Part shown: in pieces, positions 26,228 to 34,262 of the stretch | How the letters are laid out: each line of letters starts with the position of its first letter | How positions within the stretch are numbered: position 1 is the first letter of the stretch | Assembly (NCBI RefSeq): GCF_001571245.1 | Contig: NZ_BCTK01000001.1 | Coordinates: forward strand, 744,001 to 808,000 | Length of the DNA stretch: 64,000 nucleotides | Direction: 5' to 3' | Source of the DNA: Achromobacter piechaudii NBRC 102461 | GTDB lineage: Bacteria; Pseudomonadota; Gammaproteobacteria; Burkholderiales; Burkholderiaceae_B | Notes under the pieces: model-generated | Databases searched by the model: none | The model's input: only the letters and a program-made list of their open reading frames with translations | Told to the model about the DNA's origin: nothing | Program-made: the position numbers and the translations under genes

Positions 26228-27346
26228 TCAGGCCAGCGCATATCGCTTCAATGCTTCTTGCGCTTGTCGCATCGGCAAGATGCCCTCATCCCCAAGCACT
26301 TTGAGTGCGGCAGCCACAATCCATTGCACGCTGGGAGATCCAGTCGTTTCCCGATGGGAGTCGGCCCCCAATGCAACAAAGCGGGCGGAAACGAAGCCGC
26401 CGATCTGATCGGCAATGTGCTGCCCATATCCGGTGACGGCCAGAACAGGCGATTGCCCTGAACCAAGGCACATCTGAATATGCGATGTCTTTTTCTTCGA
26501 CAGCGGATGGAGCATGTTCCAGTGTTCGGCCTCGTGGCCTTCGCGCGCCAGGCGGGTGTAGCTTGGGCAACTCCAGACCTCACCGGTGATGTTCCAGTCT
26601 TCTCGCAGAAGTCTGGCCGCCTCGACCACATTTCCCAATGCTTGGCCGGCTCCTAGCAGTCGGACTGCCGGGGTACTGGACTCAGGCGCAGCGATAAGCC
26701 GATACATACCCTTGTACGCATCATGTACTTCGGTTTGCGCCGACGCGGGTACTTTGCCGTTGTTATCGTGCAGGGTCATATAGAAGAACCCCGGCTTGTC
26801 GTCTACATACATGACCTGCATGGCAGCGCGTAGGATAGCGAGCGCCTCCAGTCCTGATGCGGGATCGTAGGGGGTACCGTTCAAGCTGCTGGCAAGCCAA
26901 AGCGGAACGGCAGGCTGCACGTTTTTGGGCCACCGTGACGAGGTTAGCTCGGCATCGTTGCACAGGATGCCACGGTCGGTCGCTTCGTATACCGCTGCGC
27001 GCACCCCAGCGACAGATTCGGAGCGCAGCAAATACAACAATGGCATTTCGAAGCGCCCAGGCCCATCCCGAAACCATAGTGGCCACGCGCTGATGTTGCC
27101 CACGTCCATGTCTACATCGTCTGCGGGATGTGTCTGGGGGTCTGTGGATGCCCTCACGATCCAAACCTTGCCATTCGTCGCATCGTCTTGTGCCAAGCCC
27201 TGGGAGATGGCCTGAATAGCTCGGTAGGGGGAAGCGGCAAAGCAAGCTCGCTCCATATCTTCCCCTGCCAGTTTTTCAAGGCACGCAAACGCTGCCAACC
27301 GGGTTTGCGGCGTGAATGCGGACGGGCGAAGGCGTTCAGAATTCAT
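26228..27346 (-). CDS. Half-size AceE/transketolase-like protein lacking the ThDP-binding domain
   Basis: 372 residues from the ATG at 27346. The sequence aligns by eye only with the last two domains of AceE: YVDDKPGFFYMTLHDN matches the AceE EDIYYYITLLNEN stretch, and VRLLGAGQALGNVVEAARLL, EHWNMLHP and VLAVTGYGQHIADQI match its C-terminal domain. The GDG...N cofactor motif half is missing, and the pyrimidine-binding Glu region is not preserved in a recognisable way. It may be a regulatory or scaffold partner, a decoy subunit, or one half of a split enzyme. It shares operator-like palindromes with the aceE-marR region 1.6 kb away. Confidence 0.75.
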   Translation of the reverse strand: MNSERLRPSAFTPQTRLAAFACLEKLAGEDMERACFAASPYRAIQAISQGLAQDDATNGKVWIVRASTDPQTHPADDVDMDVGNISAWPLWFRDGPGRFEMPLLYLLRSESVAGVRAAVYEATDRGILCNDAELTSSRWPKNVQPAVPLWLASSLNGTPYDPASGLEALAILRAAMQVMYVDDKPGFFYMTLHDNNGKVPASAQTEVHDAYKGMYRLIAAPESSTPAVRLLGAGQALGNVVEAARLLREDWNITGEVWSCPSYTRLAREGHEAEHWNMLHPLSKKKTSHIQMCLGSGQSPVLAVTGYGQHIADQIGGFVSARFVALGADSHRETTGSPSVQWIVAAALKVLGDEGILPMRQAQEALKRYALA

Positions 27347-27664
27347 AGTTGACCTTCTGTTGATTGGCCATCTGCACGAGTTGGCATCGTGGCTTACGAT
27401 TGCATTTGCAACGATTGTAATTGCAACCTGAATCATCAACAAGGATAAAGCTGACACCGGCCAGCGATCTCGCGGTCTATACGGCTGACACACCCAATGA
27501 GCAAAACTAGGGTTATCCGGGATTCTTTATGCTTAAACTTTTGTGAAGAATAAGCGGCAGCTTTAGGGCTGCCGCCACGATCAGGCATCAAGGCGGTTCA
27601 CCGGGGTGTGGCACCTGACGCACCGTACGCAGGATCGCGCGGTGGCGCCCCATAGGAGAATCGC
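27347..27664. other. Intergenic region with operators and a hairpin
   Basis: The left part carries the promoter and palindromes of the AceE-like gene. Around 27554-27575 GCGGCAGC pairs with GCTGCCGC around a six-base loop, without a T-run. The Bug receptor ribosome site AGGAG lies at its right end. No coding sequence is seen. Confidence 0.6.
27399..27427. promoter_or_regulatory. Paired TTGCA palindromes upstream of the AceE-like gene
   Basis: ATTGCATTTGCAAC (27399-27412) and ATTGTAATTGCAAC (27414-27427) repeat the words found between aceE and marR, about 55-80 bases upstream of the AceE-like start. This supports control by the same MarR protein. Confidence 0.7.
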
Positions 27665-28648
27665 ATGCTGCTGCGTAGACGTTGCCTGGCCTTGATGATG
27701 TTGGCGCTGACTGGTTGGACGGCGGGCAGCCAGGCGCAAACGCCGCCCCAGGCCTGGCCCACCAAGCCGGTGCGCCTGGTCGTGGGGCTGGCCCCTGGCG
27801 GGCTGGTTGACGTGCTGGCGCGCACGGTGCAGCCGCATTTGGCCGAGGCCTTGAAGCAGACCGTTATCGTTGAGAATCGGGGCGGCGCGGGCGGCAACGT
27901 GGCGGGCGCCGAGGTGGTGCGCAATGGCGGAGACAACCACACCTTCTTGCTCAATCCATCGACGACCGAATCGGTCAACCCGCTGATGTTCACCAGCATG
28001 CCGTTCGATCCGCAGCGCGACCTGCGGCCGGTCGCCTTGTTGGCCAACAGCCAGTTGTTCCTGTTCGTGCGGTCCTCGCTTGGCGTCGATACGCTTGAAG
28101 CGTTCGTTGAATACGCGCGCAAGCAGCCCAATCCGCTCAACTACGGTTCGGCCGGCAACGGCACGACGCCGCATCTGGCTGGCGAGCTGCTCAAGCAGGC
28201 TACCGGCATGCAGGCCACCCATGCGCCATATCGCGGCGTGGCGCCGGCGATACAAGACCTGGCCGCGGGCCAGATCGACTTTGCGTTTGGGCCGGCCACG
28301 GTCTTTCCCATGGTGCAGGCGGGCAAGCTGAAGGTGTTGGCGGTGGCGAGCCGGCAACGGGCTGCCGTGGCGCCCGACATACGAACCTTTACCGAGGCCG
28401 GCATTGACGGTGTGTTCGCGGACAGCCTGTTCGGCGTGTATGCCGCCGCCGGCACCCGCGATGACGTGGTCAATCGCATGAACGGCGAAATCAACAAGGT
28501 GCTGGCACGGCCTGAGATCCGGGCGCGGTTCCTGGACGCCGGCGCCGAGGCGCTACCGTTGAGCGTGGCCGACTACGCCGCGCGTGTCCAGGACGAGAAG
28601 ACATTGTTTGCCCCATTGATGAAGTCGTTGGGGCTGAAGGAACAGTAA
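27665..28648 (+). CDS. Bug-family tripartite tricarboxylate transporter substrate-binding protein
   Basis: 327 residues. The signal peptide MLLRRRCLALMMLALTGWTAGSQAQ is followed by WPTKPVRLVVGLAPGGLVDVLARTV and IVENRGGAGGNVAG, then HAPYRGVAPAIQDLAAGQIDFAFGP. It is a periplasmic carboxylate receptor. ATAGGAG precedes the ATG. It stands alone, with no transporter membrane genes or regulator beside it, as is usual for the expanded Bug proteins of this family of bacteria. It ends just before a bidirectional terminator shared with the convergent mesD gene. Confidence 0.92.
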   Translation: MLLRRRCLALMMLALTGWTAGSQAQTPPQAWPTKPVRLVVGLAPGGLVDVLARTVQPHLAEALKQTVIVENRGGAGGNVAGAEVVRNGGDNHTFLLNPSTTESVNPLMFTSMPFDPQRDLRPVALLANSQLFLFVRSSLGVDTLEAFVEYARKQPNPLNYGSAGNGTTPHLAGELLKQATGMQATHAPYRGVAPAIQDLAAGQIDFAFGPATVFPMVQAGKLKVLAVASRQRAAVAPDIRTFTEAGIDGVFADSLFGVYAAAGTRDDVVNRMNGEINKVLARPEIRARFLDAGAEALPLSVADYAARVQDEKTLFAPLMKSLGLKEQ

Positions 28649-28654
28649 AAAAAT

Positions 28655-28691
28655 AAGAAGCCAGACTGCGCAAAATGCGGTCTGGCTTCTT
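28655..28691. terminator. Bidirectional terminator between the Bug gene and mesD
   Basis: A 12-bp stem AAGAAGCCAGAC/GTCTGGCTTCTT (28655-28666 with 28680-28691) is preceded by a run of A, giving a T-run on the minus strand, and ends in CTTCTT on the plus strand. It sits in the 48-base gap between convergent stops. Confidence 0.88.
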
Positions 28692-28696
28692 GGGCA

Positions 28697-29725
28697 TCAG
28701 CCCAACAGTTCCTTGCGAACGATTTCTGCACCTTCGCTCAAAGCGAGCAGCTTGCCCTTCGCAATAGCCCGCGACAACGGCGCCATGCCGCAGTTCGTGC
28801 ACGGATACAGCTTGTCGGCATCCACAAACTTCAGCGCCGTGCGCAGCGTGTTGGCGACTTCTTCAGGCGTTTCAACCTTATCGCTGGCCACGTCAATGGC
28901 GCCCACCATCACCTTCTTGCCACGAATCAGTTCGATCAGATCGATCGGAACGTGAGAGTTGTGGCATTCCAGCGAAATGATGTCGATATTGGATTTTTGA
29001 AGCTTGGGGAAGGATTCCTCATACTGGCGCCACTCGGAACCCAGCGTCTTCTTCCAGTCGGTGTTGGCCTTGATGCCATAGCCATAGCAGATATGCACGG
29101 CGGTTTCGCATTTAAGGCCTTCAATCGCCCGTTCCAGCGTGGCGATGCCCCAGTCGTTGACCTCGTCGAAGAACACGTTGAACGCCGGTTCGTCGAATTG
29201 AATGATGTCCACGCCAGCGGCTTCCAATTCGCGGGCTTCCTGGTTGAGGATCTTGGCGAATTCCCAGGCCAGTTTTTCCCGGCTCTTGTAGTGAGCGTCA
29301 TACAGCGTATCGATCATCGTCATGGGGCCCGGCAGCGCCCATTTGATGGGTTGCTTGGTCTGCTGGCGCAGGAACTTGGCGTCTTCAACGAACACCGGCT
29401 TTTGACGGCTGACGGCGCCCACGACGGTCGGCACGCTTGCATCGTAGCGATCACGGATGCGAACGGTTTCGCGCTTTTCGAAATCAACGCCGTCGAGATG
29501 TTCGATGAACGTCGTGACAAAGTGCTGACGGGTTTGCTCGCCGTCGCTGACGATATCAATGCCCGCGTGCTGTTGTTCTTGCAGCGCCAGACGAAGGGCG
29601 TCTTGCTTGCCCTCGACCAGCTCTTCGTCTTGCAGTTTCCAAGGCGACCAGAGTTTTTCAGGCTGTGCCAGCCACGAAGGCTTGGGCAGGCTGCCGGCGG
29701 TGGAGGTGGGCAGTAGTTTTTTCAT
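28697..29725 (-). CDS. mesD: Folate-independent methionine synthase, core-MetE type (MesD family)
   Basis: 342 residues, only the catalytic MetE barrel; the N-terminal half of classical MetE is absent. Zinc ligands are present at His211 and Cys213 (VHICYG), Glu253 (SLECHNS) and Cys312 (TNCGMAPL). It makes methionine from homocysteine. Its neighbours, a DUF1852 protein and an FMN reductase, identify it as MesD rather than MesA-C. MesD is the oxygen-requiring type described in Acinetobacter, with MesX needed for activity; the methyl donor is unknown. It is transcribed after mesX with a 30-base gap. The block is more AT-rich than its surroundings. Confidence 0.85.
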   Translation of the reverse strand: MKKLLPTSTAGSLPKPSWLAQPEKLWSPWKLQDEELVEGKQDALRLALQEQQHAGIDIVSDGEQTRQHFVTTFIEHLDGVDFEKRETVRIRDRYDASVPTVVGAVSRQKPVFVEDAKFLRQQTKQPIKWALPGPMTMIDTLYDAHYKSREKLAWEFAKILNQEARELEAAGVDIIQFDEPAFNVFFDEVNDWGIATLERAIEGLKCETAVHICYGYGIKANTDWKKTLGSEWRQYEESFPKLQKSNIDIISLECHNSHVPIDLIELIRGKKVMVGAIDVASDKVETPEEVANTLRTALKFVDADKLYPCTNCGMAPLSRAIAKGKLLALSEGAEIVRKELLG

Positions 29726-29755
29726 GATCAGAGGGTCTCGTGTTTTTTTAAGTGA

Positions 29756-30739
29756 TTAGTGCGCGTAGTTGGCGGCCCAGCTTTCCAGCACGTGCTTGTA
29801 GGGCTTGATGAAGTGTTCTTCCGTGAACTTTCCCTGCTTCACGGCGAGCTGGCTGCGCTCTTCGCGGTCATAGACAATCTGCGTCAACGAGTAATCCTGG
29901 TTCTTAAGGCTCGGCTGATAGACCTTGCCCGCAGCGGAATTGGCGTTGTAGATCTCGGGGCGGTAGATTTTCTGGAACGTTTCCATCGTGCTGATGATGC
30001 TGATCAGCTCAAGGTTCGTGTAATGCCCAAGCAGGTCGCCCTGAAAGTAAAAGGCCAACGGCGCGGCGCTGCCCGGGGGCATGAAGTAACGGACCTGCAA
30101 GCCCATTTTTTCGAAGTACTGGTCCGTCGGCGAGAATTCGTTTTGCTGATATTCAACGCCCAGGATGGGGTGCTGATTTTCAGTGCGCAGGTAGGTCTTG
30201 CTGCTGGACGCGCTGATGCAGATGACAGGCGGCTTGCTGAACCACTCTTTGTAAGCGCTGGAATTGACAAAGTGCTTGAACAGCTTGCCGTGCAGATCGC
30301 CGAAATCGTCAGGCGAGCTGAAGGTGGATTTGTCGTTGTTGTGCTCGGGCAAAAGCACGCTGAAGTCGTAGTCGCGCACGTACGAAGAGAAGTTATTCCC
30401 GACGATCCCTTCGATGCGCTCGTTGTTATGACGGTCAACGATATGGGTCTTCAAGATTTCGATCAGCGGAAACGAATCACTGCCGCCGTTGGCGGCGATG
30501 TTCATTTCAACGGAGATGATTTCCAGTTCGACCGTATAGCGATCCCCCTTGGGGTTATCCCAATGCGCCAGATTATTGAAGCGCCGGTCGATCATCTTCA
30601 ACGTGTTGCGCAGATTCTCCTGGCGACTCGTTCCCCGGGCCAGGTTGGCAAAGTTGGTCGTGATGCGCGTGCTGTCGGAGGGCTGATAATTTTCATCAAA
30701 AGGAATGCTCTTGATGTTGAATGTGAACGCGTTGGTCAT
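29756..30739 (-). CDS. mesX: DUF1852 protein MesX, partner of MesD
   Basis: 327 residues from the ATG at 30739 (MTNAFTFNIKSIPFDENYQPSDSTRITTNFANL in pieces is the DUF1852 start). A longer frame to 30787 would start at TTG and is not family-like. The protein is soluble, with conserved NFANLARGTSRQENLRNTL, NFSSYVRDYDFSVLLPEHN and PPGSAAPLAFYFQGDLLGHYTN segments. DUF1852 always accompanies MesD in known cases and is required for methionine formation in Acinetobacter; it may supply the methyl group or react with oxygen and flavin. Codons are clearly less GC-rich than in the flanking genes. Confidence 0.85.
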   Translation of the reverse strand: MTNAFTFNIKSIPFDENYQPSDSTRITTNFANLARGTSRQENLRNTLKMIDRRFNNLAHWDNPKGDRYTVELEIISVEMNIAANGGSDSFPLIEILKTHIVDRHNNERIEGIVGNNFSSYVRDYDFSVLLPEHNNDKSTFSSPDDFGDLHGKLFKHFVNSSAYKEWFSKPPVICISASSSKTYLRTENQHPILGVEYQQNEFSPTDQYFEKMGLQVRYFMPPGSAAPLAFYFQGDLLGHYTNLELISIISTMETFQKIYRPEIYNANSAAGKVYQPSLKNQDYSLTQIVYDREERSQLAVKQGKFTEEHFIKPYKHVLESWAANYAH

Positions 30740-30842
30740 GGGGCTGAAGTGTGCTGATTTTGGCGAAAGGAATACGGAGTCCGGCAACCGCTTGGCGACG
30801 GACGCTATCGCCGCGGCGGGCGGCGGTTGAATTGGCTTTGCG

Positions 30843-31424
30843 TCAGGCCGCGACCGCTTCTTTTGCGGCGGCGGTGCTGGGACGGCGCATCAAATCGATG
30901 AAGGGCAATGCGCGCTGGACTGCCAGGTTGGCCCGTTCGAGCAGGGCCATGTCTTGCACGCGGTAGCCGTCAAAGTCCTTGTCGGTTGCGTAGACGCCCA
31001 GTGGCAGGGTGCGTGCCTGGAAGAAGCTGAACAGCGGCCGCAACTGGTGGTCGATCATCAGGGCATGGCGTTCGCTGCCGCCGGTGGCCGCCAACAAGAC
31101 GGGCGTGTCGACCAAGGCGTCCTGATGAATGAAGTCGAAGAAATGCTTGAACAGCCCCGTGTACGAGCCTCGGTAAACCGGGGTTGTCACCACCAGGATG
31201 TCGGCTTGTTCGACCGCGCAAAGCTCGCGCTCCACCGTGTCGGGCAATTGCGAGCGCCAGACGGCGCCAGCAAGTTGCGGGGCAAGCTGGCCCAGTTCGA
31301 CCAGGTGCTGTTCGCACGGGACATCGTCGGCGATCAGGTCCAGCAGGTGCTCTGCCAGGGCCGCTGACTTGGAGGGGCGTTGCAGTCCGCCGGAAACTGC
31401 GACTAGACGGAGTGGACGTGTCAT
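30843..31424 (-). CDS. NAD(P)H-dependent FMN reductase of the mes operon
   Basis: 193 residues, flavodoxin-like fold. The FMN-binding N-terminus (LRLVAVSGGLQRPSKSAALAEHL), the central VVTTPVYRGSYTGLFKHFFDF and LAATGGSERHALMIDHQLRPLFSFF match the MsuE/SsuE reductase family. It would supply reduced FMN in the cytoplasm. First gene of the flavin reductase-mesX-mesD transcript; the 103-base gap to mesX is longer than the rest. Its presence fits the oxygen-dependent, flavin-linked chemistry proposed for MesD/MesX. Confidence 0.88.
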   Translation of the reverse strand: MTRPLRLVAVSGGLQRPSKSAALAEHLLDLIADDVPCEQHLVELGQLAPQLAGAVWRSQLPDTVERELCAVEQADILVVTTPVYRGSYTGLFKHFFDFIHQDALVDTPVLLAATGGSERHALMIDHQLRPLFSFFQARTLPLGVYATDKDFDGYRVQDMALLERANLAVQRALPFIDLMRRPSTAAAKEAVAA

Positions 31425-31430
31425 CTTTGC

Positions 31431-31541
31431 TTCACATGAATGGATCTACCCGGCGCCGCATCTGGTTTTGTGCAGTTGCAGCATCAAGCTGGAACCGCAT
31501 GCTAGAGGAGGGGAACGATGAAGTAAAATGGTTTTATTTCA
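31431..31541. promoter_or_regulatory. MetR-type binding sites between the mes operon and its regulator
   Basis: Two candidate sites lie in the 143-base divergent region: TTCACATGAA at 31431-31440, and a longer imperfect palindrome at 31519-31541, whose outer arms are TGAA and TTCA and whose inner arms GAAGTAAAA/TTTTATTTC match at 8 of 9 positions. MetR sites in enterobacteria have TGAA/TTCA half sites, so this fits. Confidence 0.6.
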
Positions 31542-31567
31542 CTAATCCATGAGCAGGAATCATCTGA

Positions 31568-32488
31568 ATGCTTGAGCGCATCCATCTCAGCATCGTCCAG
31601 CAGGTCGAAAGGCAAGGGTCGTTGACGGCCGCCGCAGGCGTGCTGAACCTGACCCAGTCGGCCCTGAGCCACAGCATGAAGAAGCTGGAGCAGCAGTTGG
31701 GCACCGACGTCTGGCTGCGCGAAGGTCGAAGCCTGCGCTTGACGCAGGCCGGCCAATACTTGCTGGCGGTGGCCAACCGCGTGCTGCCGCAACTGGATCT
31801 GGCCGAAGAAAGGCTGGGGCAGTTCGCGCAGGGCGAACGCGGCGCGCTGCGCATCGGCATGGAGTGCCACCCTTGCTATCAGTGGCTGCTTAAGGTGGTG
31901 TCGCCGTATCTGGCGACCTGGCCCGACGTGGATGTGGACGTCAAGCAGAAGTTTCAGTTCGGCGGGATTGGCGCGCTATTTGGCTACGAGATCGACCTGC
32001 TGGTTACGCCCGACCCGCTGTTCAAGCCAGGCCTGACGTTCGAGCCCGTGTTCGACTACGAGCAGGTGCTGGTCGTGCCCAAGGGCCATCCGCTGGCAAC
32101 GGCTGCCTACGTGAAGCCGCAGCAACTGAACCAGGAAGTGTTGATCAGCTACCCCGTGGATATCGAGCGCCTGGACATCTACAACCAATTCCTGCTGCCT
32201 GCCGGTGTCACGCCCAAGCGCCATAAAGCCATCGAAACCACCGACATCATGGTGCAGATGGTGGCCAGCGGACGCGGTGTGGCCGCGCTGCCGCGCTGGC
32301 TGGTTGAGGAATACGCGGCGCGGATGGATGTGGTGCCGGTGCGGCTGGGAGCACGCGGCATCGCCAAGCAGATTTTTCTTGGGGCGCGCGAGGCGGACAC
32401 CGCGATTGACTACGTGCGGGCCTTCATCGAACTGGCTCGCCATCCGGGTACTGACGATCCGACCGCGATGGGGGGGAGAAGCCAATGA
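31568..32488 (+). CDS. metR: MetR-like LysR regulator
   Basis: 306 residues. The start MLERIHLSIVQQVERQGSLTAAA and the segment LNLTQSALSHSMKKLEQQLG are like MetR, as are IGMECHPCYQWLLKVVSPYLATWPDVDVDV and GIGALFGYEIDLLVTPDP in the ligand domain. MetR responds to homocysteine and activates methionine synthase genes. It is divergent from the FMN reductase-mesX-mesD operon, which makes that operon its probable target. Confidence 0.88.
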   Translation: MLERIHLSIVQQVERQGSLTAAAGVLNLTQSALSHSMKKLEQQLGTDVWLREGRSLRLTQAGQYLLAVANRVLPQLDLAEERLGQFAQGERGALRIGMECHPCYQWLLKVVSPYLATWPDVDVDVKQKFQFGGIGALFGYEIDLLVTPDPLFKPGLTFEPVFDYEQVLVVPKGHPLATAAYVKPQQLNQEVLISYPVDIERLDIYNQFLLPAGVTPKRHKAIETTDIMVQMVASGRGVAALPRWLVEEYAARMDVVPVRLGARGIAKQIFLGAREADTAIDYVRAFIELARHPGTDDPTAMGGRSQ

Positions 32489-32573
32489 ATGAACGTCACC
32501 GTGGTAGGCGAATTCGATGATTGAGCGCGTGCGCTGGTCACGTCGACCTCTCATCCGCAAGCGTAGAAAATAG

Positions 32574-32642
32574 CTGTAATTCAGATAATTGACGAATACC
32601 TGTAATTCAGATATTTTGCTTTTATCTGATTTACAGGTATTC
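32574..32642. promoter_or_regulatory. hipBA operator and promoter
   Basis: A 14-base word CTGTAATTCAGATA occurs at 32574-32587 and again inside a 20-base arm at 32594-32613. This arm is inversely repeated at 32623-32642 with one mismatch, across 9 bases. TTGACG (32589-32594) and TATTTT (32612-32617), spaced 17, give a promoter inside the repeats, so HipB binding would block it. Confidence 0.8.
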
Positions 32643-32645
32643 ATC

Positions 32646-32909
32646 GTGCACGCGACATCCCATCCGCTGCTCACCCCCGGTCAACTTGGCTCAGTGCTTC
32701 AAGCCGCGCGCAAAGCGCAGGGGCTGACGCAATCAGCACTGGCTATTCGCATCGGCTTGAGCCAATCCCGCGTCTCTCATTTAGAACTCCACCCCCATGA
32801 ACTGAGCGTGGAGCAACTTATTACGTGGTGTTCGGCGCTGGGTCTGGAATTGGTTGTCGGGATGCGGGGCAGCGTCGCGGTATCAGCCCCCACGTCTGAG
32901 GATTGGTGA
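32646..32909 (+). CDS. hipB: HipB-type antitoxin, XRE helix-turn-helix
   Basis: 87 residues from a GTG at 32646. The HTH is LGSVLQAARKAQGLTQSALA with IGLSQSRVSHLE. A frame open from 32589 would start inside the operator, so the GTG directly after the inverted repeat is preferred. It is expected to bind the operator and the HipA kinase. Its stop is one base before the hipA start, a tight toxin-antitoxin arrangement. Confidence 0.82.
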   Translation: MHATSHPLLTPGQLGSVLQAARKAQGLTQSALAIRIGLSQSRVSHLELHPHELSVEQLITWCSALGLELVVGMRGSVAVSAPTSEDW

Positions 32910-32910
32910 C

Positions 32911-34251
32911 ATGGGCCGCAAATCGCACCGCCGCACCTTATCCATCTGGGCCAACGGTATACGCGTGGGCCGATGGACAATTCCGGCTCGTGGCGAGATG
33001 GAGCTTCAGTACGACTCTGACTGGGTCGCCGCAAATATAGGCCGGCCGCTGTCTTTGTCGCTCCCGTTCAATTTGCAGAATCTGCCGGTAAAAGGCGCCA
33101 AGGTCGCCAATTACTTCGACAATCTGCTTCCCGACAGCGATGCGATCCGCCGCCGCGTGGCCGAACGATTCAGAACCGGTTCGACCCAGCCGTTCGACTT
33201 GCTGACGGCTATCGGGCGCGATTGCGTGGGCGCGGTCCAGATCCTCGGCGAGGACGAAGAACCAATAGGGTTTGACCGTATCGAGGGCGTTCCCTTGTCC
33301 GAAGAGGACGTTGAGCGGCACCTTATCGAAACGGTTTCCCCGGCGGCGCTTGTGGCAGGCCGCGACCCGGACGCAGACTTTCGCATCTCGCTGGCCGGCG
33401 CGCAGGAGAAGACGGCTTTTCTGTGGTGGGAAGGGCAATGGCTCGCACCGCGCGGCGCCACGCCGACCAGCCACATCTTCAAGCTTCCGCTCGGTCTGAT
33501 GGGCGGACGGCAAGCGGATTTCAGTACCTCCGTCGACAACGAATGGCTGTGCTTGCGATTGTTGAAGGCCTATGGTTTGCCCGTGGCGGATGCCCGCATC
33601 GCCACATTTGGTCGGCAGCGTGTGCTGGTGGTCGAGCGTTTTGACAGGCGCGTCGCTCCCAACGGTCAGTGGCTTATGCGCCTGCCCCAGGAAGACTTTT
33701 GCCAGGTCGAGGGCTGCTCGCCATTGCGCAAATACGAGAACGAGGGCGGTCCAGGACTCAAGGCCCTGTTCGGAACGCTGCGGCAATCAGTGAACGCCCA
33801 GGCCGACATGCACACGATGATGGCGGCGCAGATACTGTTCTGGTTGCTGCGCGCGCCCGACGGGCATGCCAAGAATTTCAGCATTCAACTCTTGCCGCGC
33901 GGGCGCTTCCAGTTGACCCCGCTCTACGACGTGATGTCTGCCTATCCAGTGTTGGGCGAGCGCGCCAACCAATGGTCACCGTACGAAATCAAGCTGGCGA
34001 TGGCATTGCTCGGCAAGAACCGGCATTACGAGGTCCAGGGCATCCAGCGCAGGCATTTCAACAGCACCGCGCAGAAGGTCGGCTATGCCTTGACCGCGGA
34101 ACCCGTCATTGACGAGATTCTTGCCCGGACCCCAAGCGCCATGGCGCAAGTGCAAGCGGAATTGCCGGACGGCTTTTCCAATCATGTGCTCGACACCATT
34201 CTGAGCGGCCTTGAGCAAGCAGCCCGAACTCTGGGCGGGATGCCGCCATAA
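32911..34251 (+). CDS. hipA: HipA-type serine/threonine kinase toxin
   Basis: 446 residues, usual length. The autophosphorylation/ATP loop ISLAGAQEKTAF contains Ser160 and Lys167. The catalytic loop DGHAKNFS has Asp317 and Asn322, and LTPLYDVMSA holds the metal-binding Asp340. HipA phosphorylates aminoacyl-tRNA synthetases (GltX in E. coli), arresting growth. The N-terminal couple-HipA domain (NYFDNLLPDSDAIRRRV) is intact, and no frameshift is seen, so the toxin appears functional. It is co-transcribed with hipB. Confidence 0.92.
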   Translation: MGRKSHRRTLSIWANGIRVGRWTIPARGEMELQYDSDWVAANIGRPLSLSLPFNLQNLPVKGAKVANYFDNLLPDSDAIRRRVAERFRTGSTQPFDLLTAIGRDCVGAVQILGEDEEPIGFDRIEGVPLSEEDVERHLIETVSPAALVAGRDPDADFRISLAGAQEKTAFLWWEGQWLAPRGATPTSHIFKLPLGLMGGRQADFSTSVDNEWLCLRLLKAYGLPVADARIATFGRQRVLVVERFDRRVAPNGQWLMRLPQEDFCQVEGCSPLRKYENEGGPGLKALFGTLRQSVNAQADMHTMMAAQILFWLLRAPDGHAKNFSIQLLPRGRFQLTPLYDVMSAYPVLGERANQWSPYEIKLAMALLGKNRHYEVQGIQRRHFNSTAQKVGYALTAEPVIDEILARTPSAMAQVQAELPDGFSNHVLDTILSGLEQAARTLGGMPP

Positions 34252-34262
34252 GCGGGTGTCGA

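Noticed and set aside
22892..27346. Full PDH operon
   Set aside because: No E2 (lipoyl-domain) or E3 gene is present on either side; only E1 and an E1-like half.
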